Source of the DNA: DATDAH01 sp963725155
GTDB lineage: Bacteria > Actinomycetota > Acidimicrobiia > Acidimicrobiales > DATDAH01
DNA length: 64,000 bases
Assembly (NCBI GenBank): GCA_963725155.1
Contig: CAVRXU010000009.1
Coordinates: forward strand, 86,623 to 150,622
Reading direction: 5' to 3'
Shown: positions 9,019 through 18,806 of the stretch, in pieces
Layout of the letters: each line of letters starts with the position of its first letter
Numbering within the stretch: position 1 is the stretch's first letter
Made by a program: the position numbers and the translations under genes
The notes under the pieces: model-generated
What the model was told of the DNA's origin: nothing
What the model saw: only the letters and a program-made list of their open reading frames with translations
Databases searched by the model: none

Positions 9019-9159
9019 CGCCGTGCTCCTCACGCCGTCCACCCGACCCTAGAGGAGGGTGTCGGCGCCGAGGTCACCCGCCGGGGATGAAATTCGGTGC
9101 GGCCGGGTGACGAGCGAACGAACCGGAGGTGGCGGCCGCTCGTCGTACGGTCTCTGGTC

Positions 9160-10056
9160 ATGATCGATCCTCCCGAAGGACTGACCGTGTCCTCCGGTCC
9201 CCTGGTTGCCACCTTCCTCCCCGAGCTCGGCCTGCTCGGTGCGTCGCTCAGCCATCGCGGTGACGACCTCCTGGCTCTGCCCGGCGGCCTCGACGGCTAC
9301 CGCTCGGGCGCCGTCACGGGCCTGCCCTTGCTGGCCCCCTGGGCCAACCGGCTCGGCGCGCCGCGCTACGACGTGGAGGGCGTGACCGTCGACCTCGAGG
9401 GTCTCGCGCTCCACACCGACGACCAAGGCCTCCCGATCCACGGCACCATGACCGCCCAGCCCGGCTGGGAGGTCGTCGAGGCGGACGAGCGCTCATTCAC
9501 CGCTCGGTTCGACTTCGGCGACCGCCCCGGACTGTTGACCTCCTTCCCGTTCCCCCACGAGCTCCGCGTCGAGGTGGCCATCGCGGCCACGACGCTGCGG
9601 ATGACGACGACCGTCACCCCCACGACCGATCGGGCGGTCCCCGTCTCGTTCGGCTACCACCCCTACCTGCAGCTCCCAGGCGTCCGGCGGGAGGACATCC
9701 GCCTCCGTCTCCCGGCTCGGCGGCACCTGAAGCTCGACAGCCGGGGGCTGCCGACGGGGGTCGACCGCGCCGAGGACGCCGAGGACGAGCCGCTCGGGTC
9801 CCGCACGTTCGACGACCTCTATGAGCTCGCCTCCGACCGGCGTCTCGGGCTGACGGGAGGGGGACGCCGTCTCACCCTCGAGCTCGAGGACGGTTATCGC
9901 TTCGCGCAGGTGTTCACCCCGCCGGCGGCCGCCAGCGTCTGCCTCGAACCGATGACGGCCGCGGTCAACGCCCTCGTCGACGGTGGGTACGAGCTCGTGT
10001 CACCGGGGGCATCGTTCACGGCCCGCTTCTCCCTGACCGTCGAGGACGTGCCGTAG
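9160..10056 (+). CDS. Aldose 1-epimerase (mutarotase) family protein
   Basis: About 298 residues with the galactose mutarotase beta-sandwich fold. Conserved features include the Asn-Arg pair in APWANRLG, the first active-site His in LPIHGTM, the second His in FGYHPYLQLPG, and a late catalytic-type Glu in VCLEPMTA. It interconverts alpha and beta anomers of hexoses, or acts as a glucose-6-phosphate epimerase-like protein. It lies divergent to the ndh-zwf operon, fitting sugar metabolism. ATG 9160 is preferred to the far upstream 9097 because the extra 21 residues are Arg-rich and unlike the family. Confidence 0.85.
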   Translation: MIDPPEGLTVSSGPLVATFLPELGLLGASLSHRGDDLLALPGGLDGYRSGAVTGLPLLAPWANRLGAPRYDVEGVTVDLEGLALHTDDQGLPIHGTMTAQPGWEVVEADERSFTARFDFGDRPGLLTSFPFPHELRVEVAIAATTLRMTTTVTPTTDRAVPVSFGYHPYLQLPGVRREDIRLRLPARRHLKLDSRGLPTGVDRAEDAEDEPLGSRTFDDLYELASDRRLGLTGGGRRLTLELEDGYRFAQVFTPPAAASVCLEPMTAAVNALVDGGYELVSPGASFTARFSLTVEDVP

Positions 10057-10076
10057 GAGACAGCTAGCGGGTGAGC

Positions 10077-10535
10077 TCAGGCCCGGGCCGGCGCCGTGTC
10101 GACGACGAGCACGCTCGTAGGGCAGTGGTGGGCCACCTTGTTCGGCACGCTGCCGAGCACGAATCGGCGGGCCCCGGCCATCCCCCGGTTCCCCACCACG
10201 ATCAGGTCGGCCTCGACCAGCCCCGCCAGCTTGATGAGCACATCCGCGGCCTTGCCCGGCATCACGTGGGCTCGAGCGCGCACCCCGGAGCCCTGGGCCT
10301 TCTCCACCACGTCGTCGCAGACCTGCTGGGCGTGCTCTCGAGCCGCGTCGTTGGCCTCGGAGACCCCGCTCGTCATCATGGGCACGTCGGCGCCCATGGT
10401 CACGGCATCGACAACCTTGTAGGCCTGCACGACGTGCAGCGTCGCGCCCGTCAGGCCGGCCAAGGCGAGGGCGGCTTCGACCGCGGTGTTGGCGCCGTCT
10501 GAGCCGTCGGTTCCCACCACGATCTGCTCGTACAG
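10077..10535 (-). CDS. Universal stress protein (UspA family), probable CTG start
   Basis: A single UspA domain of about 152 residues. The start of the fold is YEQIVVGTDGSDGANTAVEA. The C-terminal ATP-binding loop is VVGNRGMAGARRFVLGSVPNKV (G-2x-G-9x-G(S/T)), with VAHHCPTSVLVV as last strand. The first strand needs residues upstream of the first GTG (10520). In frame, a CTG at 10535 gives M-Y-E-Q-I-V-V-G and follows GGAGGT by five bases, so a CTG start is likely. Such proteins are induced under energy stress and hypoxia. It sits alone between the epimerase and a small membrane protein gene, with no partner apparent. Confidence 0.88.
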   Translation of the reverse strand: MYEQIVVGTDGSDGANTAVEAALALAGLTGATLHVVQAYKVVDAVTMGADVPMMTSGVSEANDAAREHAQQVCDDVVEKAQGSGVRARAHVMPGKAADVLIKLAGLVEADLIVVGNRGMAGARRFVLGSVPNKVAHHCPTSVLVVDTAPARA

Positions 10536-10641
10536 GTGACACCTCCCCCGGGGAGCGCCTCACGGCGCGGGCACCGCCGCATCCTCACGCCCCGGCGTCC
10601 CGTGGTCAAGACATCGCCGGCGCCACGGCCACACTGGGTCC

Positions 10642-10953
10642 GTGCCCGCCGCCGACCACCCGTCGCGTGTGCGGTCGGCGATCGACTGGCTGTTCCGGGA
10701 CCGTCAGACCGGCGAGGTGGTCATCGGCCAGTTCCCGAACCTGCCGCTGTGGATCTTCCTGGCCACGGTGGTCCTCCGCCGGGTCGTTCCGGAGGACAGC
10801 GGCGCCTTCACCGTGTTCCGGGCGGTGGCCCTCGGCGCCCTCGCGTGGTGGGCCCTCGACGAGGTCATTCGGGGGGTCAATCCCTGGCGCCGCTTCCTGG
10901 GCCTCGCCGGCTGCGCCGTCGTGATCGCGGGCCTGCTGGCGTGGTCGGTCTAG
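10642..10953 (+). CDS. Small membrane protein, unknown function
   Basis: 103 residues from a GTG start. An amphipathic N-terminal region (RSAIDWLFRDRQTGEVVIG) is followed by two or three hydrophobic segments (LPLWIFLATVVL, VFRAVALGALAWWAL and GLAGCAVVIAGLLAW). Small proteins of this layout are widespread in actinobacteria, but I know of no function. The gene stands alone, divergent from the universal stress protein gene. Confidence 0.7.
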   Translation: MPAADHPSRVRSAIDWLFRDRQTGEVVIGQFPNLPLWIFLATVVLRRVVPEDSGAFTVFRAVALGALAWWALDEVIRGVNPWRRFLGLAGCAVVIAGLLAWSV

Positions 10954-11043
10954 GCCTTGTCGTCGAACGCCTGGACGTCGTCAGAACGTGGCGCTCGACT
11001 TTGGGGCATCCTGTGCCCGTCACTCACGACGGACCGAGGTCCG

Positions 11044-11670
11044 ATGATCAACGCCACGGCAGGTCGCATCCACCGAGCCACCACCGCCGCGGTCGTGGCG
11101 TTGGTACTGGTCAGCACCGCCCTCGCGATCCCTGCCAGCGGCCAGACAGGTCCGGCCGATGCCACCGAGTCGGGCCATCGGATCACCCGCGCGGACCTGC
11201 TCGCGGCCCCGATCCCGTCGGTCTGCGGGATGCAACCAACCGATCTGGTCGACGGCGTGCACCCTGACAGCGACACCTTCCCGGACCCGGGGCCGGCGGC
11301 CGCCATCTTCGGCCACGGCGTCCTGACCGGTGCGCCAGAGAAGCTCCGCAAGGGGGACTTCACCGGTGACGGAGTAGCCGACGGGCTCATCGTCGTCGGC
11401 TGCAACCTGACGAGCGGGTCGAGCTACATCACCTCACGTGTCTTCGCCTACCGGCCGAACGGCAGCTTCCTGGGTCACGTCCCCGTGACCGGCAACGTCC
11501 CGCCCTCGTGGGCACCGTTTGAAGTCGGGAGGGCCGTCATCGTCGACGGCACGATCAGGCTGCAGGTGTGGACCTTCCGTCCCAGTGACGCCCACTGCTG
11601 TCCGTCGGTCTTGACTCGACTCTGGTTCCGCTGGCGCAGCGGCTCCTTCCACCTCGTCCGGCGCCCGTAA
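11044..11670 (+). CDS. Secreted protein with a single FG-GAP/VCBS-like calcium-binding loop
   Basis: About 208 residues. The N-terminus is a signal peptide (RATTAAVVALVLVSTALAIP, Ala-rich cleavage near PASGQ). The mature region has a DFTGDGVADGLIV loop, resembling one blade of an FG-GAP/VCBS propeller, and several Cys (VCGMQP, VVGCNL and HCCPS) that may form disulfides outside the cell. ATG 11044 is chosen because it starts the signal peptide directly. An in-frame GTG further upstream would add a non-signal leader. Function unknown. Confidence 0.68.
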   Translation: MINATAGRIHRATTAAVVALVLVSTALAIPASGQTGPADATESGHRITRADLLAAPIPSVCGMQPTDLVDGVHPDSDTFPDPGPAAAIFGHGVLTGAPEKLRKGDFTGDGVADGLIVVGCNLTSGSSYITSRVFAYRPNGSFLGHVPVTGNVPPSWAPFEVGRAVIVDGTIRLQVWTFRPSDAHCCPSVLTRLWFRWRSGSFHLVRRP

Positions 11671-11677
11671 CCCACCG

Positions 11678-12406
11678 ATGACGGGCATGGACGGCCAGGT
11701 GGCGCTCGTGACCGGGGCGAGCAGCGGGATCGGCCGAGCGGTGGCTCGTACCCTCGCCGCCGACGGGGCGTCGGTGGTGCTCGCCGCCCGGCGGGCCGAA
11801 CGCCTCAGTGAGCTCGCCGACGAGCTCACCGCCGCGGGCGCGCAGGCGTTGGCGGCATCCGCCGACGTCACCGATCAGGACGAGGTCGACCGGCTGCACG
11901 ATGCGGCCATCGACCGCTTCGGCCGCGTCGACATCCTGGTCAACAACGTGGGGGTCGGGTCCTACGGGCCCCTCGTCACCATGACCGTGGAGGACTACGA
12001 CTGGATGATGCGGGCCAACATGCGGTCGAGCTTCTTGTGCACGCACCGGTTCCTCCCGGCGATGCTCGACCGGGGATCGGGCCAGATCTGCTTCATCGGG
12101 TCGGTGGCCGGCCTGAAGGGCTTGCCCGGTGAGTCGCTGTACTGCGCCTCGAAGTTCGCGCAGATGGGTTTCGCCCAGGCCCTCGACTATGAGACCCGCG
12201 AGCAGGGGGTGAAGGTCAGCGTCGTCGCACCCGGCGGGGTCCACACCGAGTTCGCCATGGGCACGGGCCGGGTCGAGGGGGACCCCGCCCTCGACCAGAT
12301 GCTCGACCCGGAGGACGTTGCCGCCGCGGTTCACTTCGCCCTCACCCAGCCCGACGCGTGCCGGACCTTCCTGATCGGTCTTCGCCCGATGTCCGAGCCC
12401 CTCTGA
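11678..12406 (+). CDS. Short-chain dehydrogenase/reductase
   Basis: A classical SDR of 242 residues. The cofactor motif is TGASSGIGRAVAR, followed by LAARRAERL, whose Arg residues suggest NADP preference. NNVGVGSYG is the structural NNAG-type motif, GSVAG has the catalytic Ser, and YCASK has the Tyr and Lys. The substrate is unknown. The last 50 bp and the downstream 18 bp recur in degenerate form at 34024-34093, so a second copy once existed elsewhere. The preceding secreted-protein gene ends seven bp upstream. Confidence 0.9.
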   Translation: MTGMDGQVALVTGASSGIGRAVARTLAADGASVVLAARRAERLSELADELTAAGAQALAASADVTDQDEVDRLHDAAIDRFGRVDILVNNVGVGSYGPLVTMTVEDYDWMMRANMRSSFLCTHRFLPAMLDRGSGQICFIGSVAGLKGLPGESLYCASKFAQMGFAQALDYETREQGVKVSVVAPGGVHTEFAMGTGRVEGDPALDQMLDPEDVAAAVHFALTQPDACRTFLIGLRPMSEPL

Positions 12407-12462
12407 GGTCACAGGACGAGCGCGAGCTGGGTCTACGTGACCCCCCGCGCGGGTATTGAGGC

Positions 12463-12482
12463 GAAGGGTCTGACGCCCTTAG
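12463..12482 (+). terminator. Weak hairpin downstream of the SDR gene
   Basis: AAGGG-TCTGACG-CCCTT forms a five-pair stem with a seven-base loop, followed by AGTGTTT. It is too short to be a convincing intrinsic terminator, but it is the only stem in this spacer. Confidence 0.25.
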
Positions 12483-12530
12483 TGTTTCGATAGCGTTACA
12501 AACGATAAGAAGTCGCAATTGGGGAGATTT
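12483..12530 (+). promoter_or_regulatory. AT-rich promoter/operator region of the 38-residue gene
   Basis: This patch is markedly less GC-rich than its surroundings. It contains TAGCGTTACAAACGATA, an imperfect 17-bp inverted repeat with six of eight pairs matching, a shape typical of regulator operators. A Shine-Dalgarno (GGGGAG at 12521-12526) lies nine bases before the GTG at 12536. I cannot assign -35 and -10 elements firmly. Confidence 0.35.
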
Positions 12531-12535
12531 ACGCC

Positions 12536-12652
12536 GTGAACGAGCAAGTCGCAGATCGGCGAGGTGGGTTTTACGTGGAAGCGATCCTGCTGAGCCTTGC
12601 CCTCTGGTGGGGGCTGCTTCGCACCGCCAGCCGCCTCGTCAACCGTCACTGA
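12536..12652 (+). CDS. Predicted 38-residue single-span membrane protein
   Basis: The frame starts at GTG behind GGGGAG and encodes a short polar N-terminus (MNEQVADRRGGFYVE), one hydrophobic segment (AILLSLALWWGLL) and a basic tail (RTASRLVNRH). This layout, with a positive-inside tail, is that of a small bitopic membrane protein. The AT-rich promoter-like patch upstream supports real expression. It converges on the alpha/beta hydrolase gene, and the two stops overlap by seven bp. No known family. Confidence 0.5.
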   Translation: MNEQVADRRGGFYVEAILLSLALWWGLLRTASRLVNRH

Positions 12653-13587
12653 CGACCGCGCCGGGTAGGCACGGGTTCGACGAAGGATTGCCGCCCGCTC
12701 GATCGACTGCCGGGTCTGGATGACCGGTCAGCGCCGATGGTCGCCCCGGTGAGGGCGAGCGCCGTCAGGAAGGCCTGAGGTTGTTCGATGTGGGGGGCGT
12801 GGGCGGCGGCGTCGACGACGTGCAGTGGCCAGCCGTGTCGAGCCGCGGCGGCCTCACCGATCGGGAGTGGGACCATCCGGTCGTGGCGGCCCCACACCAG
12901 AGCGGTCGGGATGTCGATCCGATCGAGCTCCGCGTCGGGGATCTGCTTCGTCTGCGTGGAGATGAGCTGGCTCATGGCCCGCTTGACGGGCCGCTGCGCG
13001 GCGCGGGACCGCGTGTAGGCGGTGAACGCGTCGTACCAGGACGGGTCACGGCGTCGGGTGGCGTCGACGTCGAGCAACGCGAATCGGTCGAAGCGCTCGG
13101 CGTTGCTCGGTGTCGGGCGGATGGCGAACCGGACCGCGAGGTAGCGCAGGCGCGTCGGCATCCGGTAGGGACCGACACCAGGGGCGGCGTAGACGACGAG
13201 CTGGCCGAGGACGTCGGAGTGTTGAGCGGCGAAGCGGGCGGCCAAGCTGCCGACCAGCGAGTGCGCCACGAGTGGCGGTCGCTCGATCCTCAGCTCCCGG
13301 AGCAGCCCGCGGAACCAGTGGGTGAAGGTGTCGAGATCGAGGCGCGGCGCCGGCGAGGACTCGCCCAGGCCGGGCACGTCCGGGATGACCACGTGGTGGC
13401 GAAGGGCCAGATCGGCCACCACTGGAGTCCACATGATGCCGCCGCACTCGATGCCGCCATGGAGGAGGACGAGCGGCGGACCCTCGCCTGACTCCAGCAC
13501 ACTGGTCGTGACGCCGGCCACGACGAGGCGGCGGGATCTGATGTTCAGGCCCGAAAGCATCGTGCTCCGCGTCGCTGATGTCTCCAT
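12646..13587 (-). CDS. Alpha/beta hydrolase
   Basis: About 313 residues from ATG 13587. The oxyanion region is VLLHGGIECGGIMW. The nucleophile elbow is VAHSLVGSLAARFAA, where the usual GHSxGG reads AHSLVGS. The acid is the Asp in VWGRHDRMVP, and the base is the His in AAHAPHIEQP. A cap domain occupies residues 140-230. Substrate unknown; hydrolases of this family cleave esters, epoxides or C-C bonds. The upstream in-frame start at 13635 would add 16 residues outside the fold. Confidence 0.88.
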   Translation of the reverse strand: METSATRSTMLSGLNIRSRRLVVAGVTTSVLESGEGPPLVLLHGGIECGGIMWTPVVADLALRHHVVIPDVPGLGESSPAPRLDLDTFTHWFRGLLRELRIERPPLVAHSLVGSLAARFAAQHSDVLGQLVVYAAPGVGPYRMPTRLRYLAVRFAIRPTPSNAERFDRFALLDVDATRRRDPSWYDAFTAYTRSRAAQRPVKRAMSQLISTQTKQIPDAELDRIDIPTALVWGRHDRMVPLPIGEAAAARHGWPLHVVDAAAHAPHIEQPQAFLTALALTGATIGADRSSRPGSRSSGRQSFVEPVPTRRGRQ

Positions 13588-13663
13588 GAGGGAAGCATGC
13601 GCGGGCGCCCGAGGATGCCGCATCGCCAGAATCAACCATTGACCGACGGGGTTCGGACCGGGG

Positions 13664-15283
13664 CTAAACCAGCCCGTGCCGATGGGCGAAGGCGGCGGCC
13701 GCAGTGCGTGTCGTCACCCCGAGCTTGGTGAAGATGTTCTGGACGTGCCGCGCCACGGTGTGCTCGCTGATGACCAGCGCCACGGCGATCTGCCGGTTCG
13801 TGTTGCCGGCGGCGACCAGCGCGAGGACCTCGACCTCGCGGCGGGTCAGGCCTGCCGGCGCCGGGGCTTCTGCTCTTTGCAGCAGTCCTTCGACGTCCGC
13901 GACGTCGGGTGCGGCCCCGAGCGACTCGAAGCCCAGCCGAGCGGCGTCCAGCTCCATCGTCGCGGTGTCGGTGTCGCCGAGCGAACGGAACGCCAGCCCC
14001 ACCAGCACCCGGGCCTTCGCCGCCTCATAGGGGATCCCCAGGTCACGCCACCTGGCCCACGCACCGCGGAGTGATGCCAGGGCTCCGCCCGGATCACCCT
14101 CCGCCAGGGTCGCCGAACCGCCGGCGTGGAGTGCGAGCGCCTGCAGGAAGGATGAGCCGTTCTCGTCGGCGATCGCGGCGAGTTCGTCGGCCGCGACGCG
14201 CGCCTCATCTACCGCGCCGGCGGCCAGGAGGACTTCGGTGGCCGGAGCAAGGATCCGCGCCCGCGTCATTGGGTCAAGCGGTTCGCCAAGGGCCCGGCGG
14301 ATGGCCGCCACCGCCGTGTCGACGTCTCCCTGCGCCAGCCGCAGGAGCGCCAGCCCCGGCTGCGGCTCCCGTCCGGCGTGCGCGGCCTCGCGGTAGGCCG
14401 TCTCGGCCGCCTCGAGCTCGCCCCGCAGACGAGCAAGCTCCGCCGTTCGGTAGAGGGCGTCGCCCAAGGCCGGCGCGCCGCGGAGGTGCTCGCAGGCATT
14501 GATCGCCTCCTCGACGGCGTCGGGCCAGTCGCCGCGCAGTTGCATGACCTCCGCTCGATGGATGAGGCACTGGCCGCGGAACGGCGCCAGGTCCGGCTGC
14601 GTCTCACACCACCGGCTGAGGGCCGCCGTCCACTCCGCCGCTCGTCGGTACTCGAAAGCCCGCTGGCAGGCGTCGATCACCCCACAGAAGACAAGGCCGG
14701 CGACGATGGGCGAGACCTCGTCCGCGGTCACCGCCACCATCGACTCGTCGATCAGGGGCAGGGCCTGGGCGCATCGGCCGAGACAGACGAGCGCTTGCGC
14801 CTGGCTCATGTGGGCCATCGCGGCGAGGTCGTCGTCGGCGAAGCGCTCGGCGATCTCGCCGGCGGCGGTGAACTGCTGGAGCGCCGAGCGCGGATCGGTG
14901 TCACAGCACGCGATCCCCTCCGGGATGAGCAGGTAGCCCCGCTCGACGCAGTCGCTGTCGCCGACGGCTTGGTGAGCACGAGCCGCCCATCCTCCGCCCT
15001 GAGCGAGCTCGCCGTCGGTCAGCAGGGCAAACGCCAGCCAGTACGCGCAGCGAGCGGCGCGTAACGGCTCACCCTGGTCCAGACAGGCCTGGTGGGCCCG
15101 GGCCCAACGGTCGGCGAAGTCGTCGCTGGCGATGAGCTGCGCCGCAGTCGCCAGCAACTCCAGGTCGTCGACCGTGAGCGCGCCGTCGCGGTCGGCCGCC
15201 GCCAAGATGTCGTAGGCGTCCCGCCACGCCCGATGGGCGAACGCCTCGCGAGCGTCCTCCAGGCTGCGCGCCATGGTGCCCAT
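13664..15283 (-). CDS. LuxR-type transcriptional regulator with long helical-repeat sensor region
   Basis: About 539 residues. The C-terminal 65 residues are a LuxR/GerE helix-turn-helix (LTRREVEVLALVAAGNTNRQ, then ISEHTVARHVQNIFTKLGV). Residues 1-460 are Ala-rich paired helices of TPR type (AWRDAYDILAAADRDG, ALDPLTRARILA-like repeats), as in MalT/LAL-type regulators, but there is no N-terminal ATPase. ATG at 15283 is preferred; the frame continues upstream to 15385 but would then overlap the divergent MBL-GAF gene. It may regulate that divergent gene or itself. The signal is unknown. Confidence 0.86.
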   Translation of the reverse strand: MGTMARSLEDAREAFAHRAWRDAYDILAAADRDGALTVDDLELLATAAQLIASDDFADRWARAHQACLDQGEPLRAARCAYWLAFALLTDGELAQGGGWAARAHQAVGDSDCVERGYLLIPEGIACCDTDPRSALQQFTAAGEIAERFADDDLAAMAHMSQAQALVCLGRCAQALPLIDESMVAVTADEVSPIVAGLVFCGVIDACQRAFEYRRAAEWTAALSRWCETQPDLAPFRGQCLIHRAEVMQLRGDWPDAVEEAINACEHLRGAPALGDALYRTAELARLRGELEAAETAYREAAHAGREPQPGLALLRLAQGDVDTAVAAIRRALGEPLDPMTRARILAPATEVLLAAGAVDEARVAADELAAIADENGSSFLQALALHAGGSATLAEGDPGGALASLRGAWARWRDLGIPYEAAKARVLVGLAFRSLGDTDTATMELDAARLGFESLGAAPDVADVEGLLQRAEAPAPAGLTRREVEVLALVAAGNTNRQIAVALVISEHTVARHVQNIFTKLGVTTRTAAAAFAHRHGLV

Positions 15284-15360
15284 GCTTGCGCGTCGGCCAC
15301 CTGCGTGTCGTGGGCACCACACCAGGCTGAGCCCCGTTTGGCTACGGTCGGGCCCGTCGC

Positions 15361-17154
<1,794 letters not shown>

Positions 17155-17202
17155 GCCGCGGCCCATCGGGCCGGGGCGCGGGCCAGGTGACACGCTGGTC
17201 CG

Positions 17203-18204
17203 GTGGGGCTGGCGTTGGCCGTCGTGGTGGCGTTGGCCTTCGATGTCACCAACGGCTTCCACGACTCCTCCAACGCCATCTCCGCCCTCGTCGTCACCCG
17301 GGCCGGGCGACCCGGGCCGGCCGTGGCCATGGTCGGCGCGCTGAACCTGGCCGGTCCGCTCCTGGCCGGCACCGCGGTGGCCAGCACCATCGGCGGGATC
17401 ATCACCGTGCCCGACGACGAGATGGTGGCGGTGGTGGGGGCCGGGCTCACCGCGGCCTTCACGTGGAACCTGCTGACCTGGTGGCGGGGCCTGCCGTCGA
17501 GCTCGAGTCACGCGCTGGTCGGCGGCCTGGTCGGCGCCGGCCTCCTGGAGGGAGGGACCAGTGCCGTCAACTGGGGCGGCTTCGAAGGCCTCCACCCCGA
17601 GGGGGTGATCGGGGTCCTCACCGCGTTGGCCGTCTCGCCCGTCATCGGCTTCGGCGTGGCGTTCGTCGGCATCCACCTCGCCCGCCGAGGCCTGCGCCGG
17701 GCCCGCCACGACGTGGTCGGCGTCGTCCGCCGGGGTGAGTGGGCGTCGGCCGCGGCCCTCGCCTTCAGCCACGGGGCCAACGACGCCCAGAAGACCATGG
17801 GCGTGATCACCGCCATGTTGGTGGCCGAGGGTCGTCTCGATGCCTTCGACGTCCCCCCGTGGGTGCGGCTGGCGTCGGCCGTCGCCCTGACCCTGGGCAC
17901 CCTCGCCGGGGGTTGGCGCATCGTGCGCACCCTGGGCCGCGGCATCTACAAGATCACCTCGTTGGACGGATTGGTGAGCCAGTCCGGCTCGGCCGCGGTC
18001 ATCCTCGGCGGCGCGGCCGTCGGTGCGCCGATCTCGACCACCCACGTCGTGGCCTCGTCCGTTGTCGGGGTCGGGGCGGCCGACCGGTCCCATCACGTGC
18101 GTTGGTCGGTGGCCACCGAGATCGTCGGAGGTTGGCTGCTGACGCTGCCCGGATCGGCCGTCCTTGGCATGCTGGCCCTCGTCGTCTGGAAGGGGATCAC
18201 ATGA
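17203..18204 (+). CDS. pit: PiT-family inorganic phosphate transporter
   Basis: 333 residues, a cation-coupled low-affinity phosphate transporter in the cytoplasmic membrane. Both PiT signature repeats are present: FDVTNGFHDSSNAISALVVT near residue 10 and AAALAFSHGANDAQKTMGVI near residue 187. SSSHALVGGLVGAG and ISTTHVVASSVVGVG are the paired internal repeat motifs. About ten hydrophobic segments are visible. GTG 17203 is the start. Its stop overlaps the ATG of the DUF47 gene (ATGA), the standard pit-DUF47 pairing. Confidence 0.94.
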   Translation: MGLALAVVVALAFDVTNGFHDSSNAISALVVTRAGRPGPAVAMVGALNLAGPLLAGTAVASTIGGIITVPDDEMVAVVGAGLTAAFTWNLLTWWRGLPSSSSHALVGGLVGAGLLEGGTSAVNWGGFEGLHPEGVIGVLTALAVSPVIGFGVAFVGIHLARRGLRRARHDVVGVVRRGEWASAAALAFSHGANDAQKTMGVITAMLVAEGRLDAFDVPPWVRLASAVALTLGTLAGGWRIVRTLGRGIYKITSLDGLVSQSGSAAVILGGAAVGAPISTTHVVASSVVGVGAADRSHHVRWSVATEIVGGWLLTLPGSAVLGMLALVVWKGIT

Positions 18205-18806
18205 AACGCTGGTTCCTACCGGCCCAGCCCGACCTGATGGGGCTGCTCGCCGAGCAGGGCCGGATCACCCTGGAGGGCATCGACGCGTTCGTCGAATGGG
18301 CGGCGGGGGCGGTGGGGAAGAACGACGAGGTGCGGGACGCGGAGCACCGGGCCGACGACGCCCGGCGGGCCGTTCAGCGGGCCCTGCGGATCGCCTTCAC
18401 CACCCCGCTCAGCGCCGAGGACCTCTACGAGCTGTCCGAACGCCTTGACGCCGTCCTGAACGGGGCCAAGAACCTGGTCGGGGAGACCGAACTGCTCGCC
18501 CTCGGCCCTGACTCGGCCATCGCCGAGATGGCGGTGTTCATCGGCGAGGGCACCCACGACCTGGTCGCGGCCTTTGCCGCCATCCCGGCCGACAGCGACA
18601 TCGCGATCGTCCGGGCCGACGCCGCCATCAAGGCGGAACGACACCTCGAGCACCGGTACCGCGACGCCATGTCGGCTCTCCTCGCCGTCACCGACGCTCG
18701 GGTCCTGTTCGAGCGCCGGGAGCTCTACCGCCGCTGTGCCCGCATCGGCGATGACGTCGTCCGGGCCGCGGAGCGGGTCTGGTACTCGGTCGTCAAGGAG
18801 GCCTGA
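18201..18806 (+). CDS. DUF47/PhoU-like regulator of the phosphate transporter
   Basis: 201 residues, all helical, matching DUF47 (TIGR00153-like) proteins. The pattern AEHRADDARRAVQRAL and ELSERLDAVLNGAKNLVGE shows the acidic metal-binding helices of the PhoU fold, and EHRYRDAMSALL is in the second half. Such proteins are encoded next to PiT transporters and control their activity. Start ATG 18201 overlaps the pit stop codon. The 3' end overlaps the convergent WS/DGAT gene by 82 bp. Confidence 0.92.
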   Translation: MKRWFLPAQPDLMGLLAEQGRITLEGIDAFVEWAAGAVGKNDEVRDAEHRADDARRAVQRALRIAFTTPLSAEDLYELSERLDAVLNGAKNLVGETELLALGPDSAIAEMAVFIGEGTHDLVAAFAAIPADSDIAIVRADAAIKAERHLEHRYRDAMSALLAVTDARVLFERRELYRRCARIGDDVVRAAERVWYSVVKEA

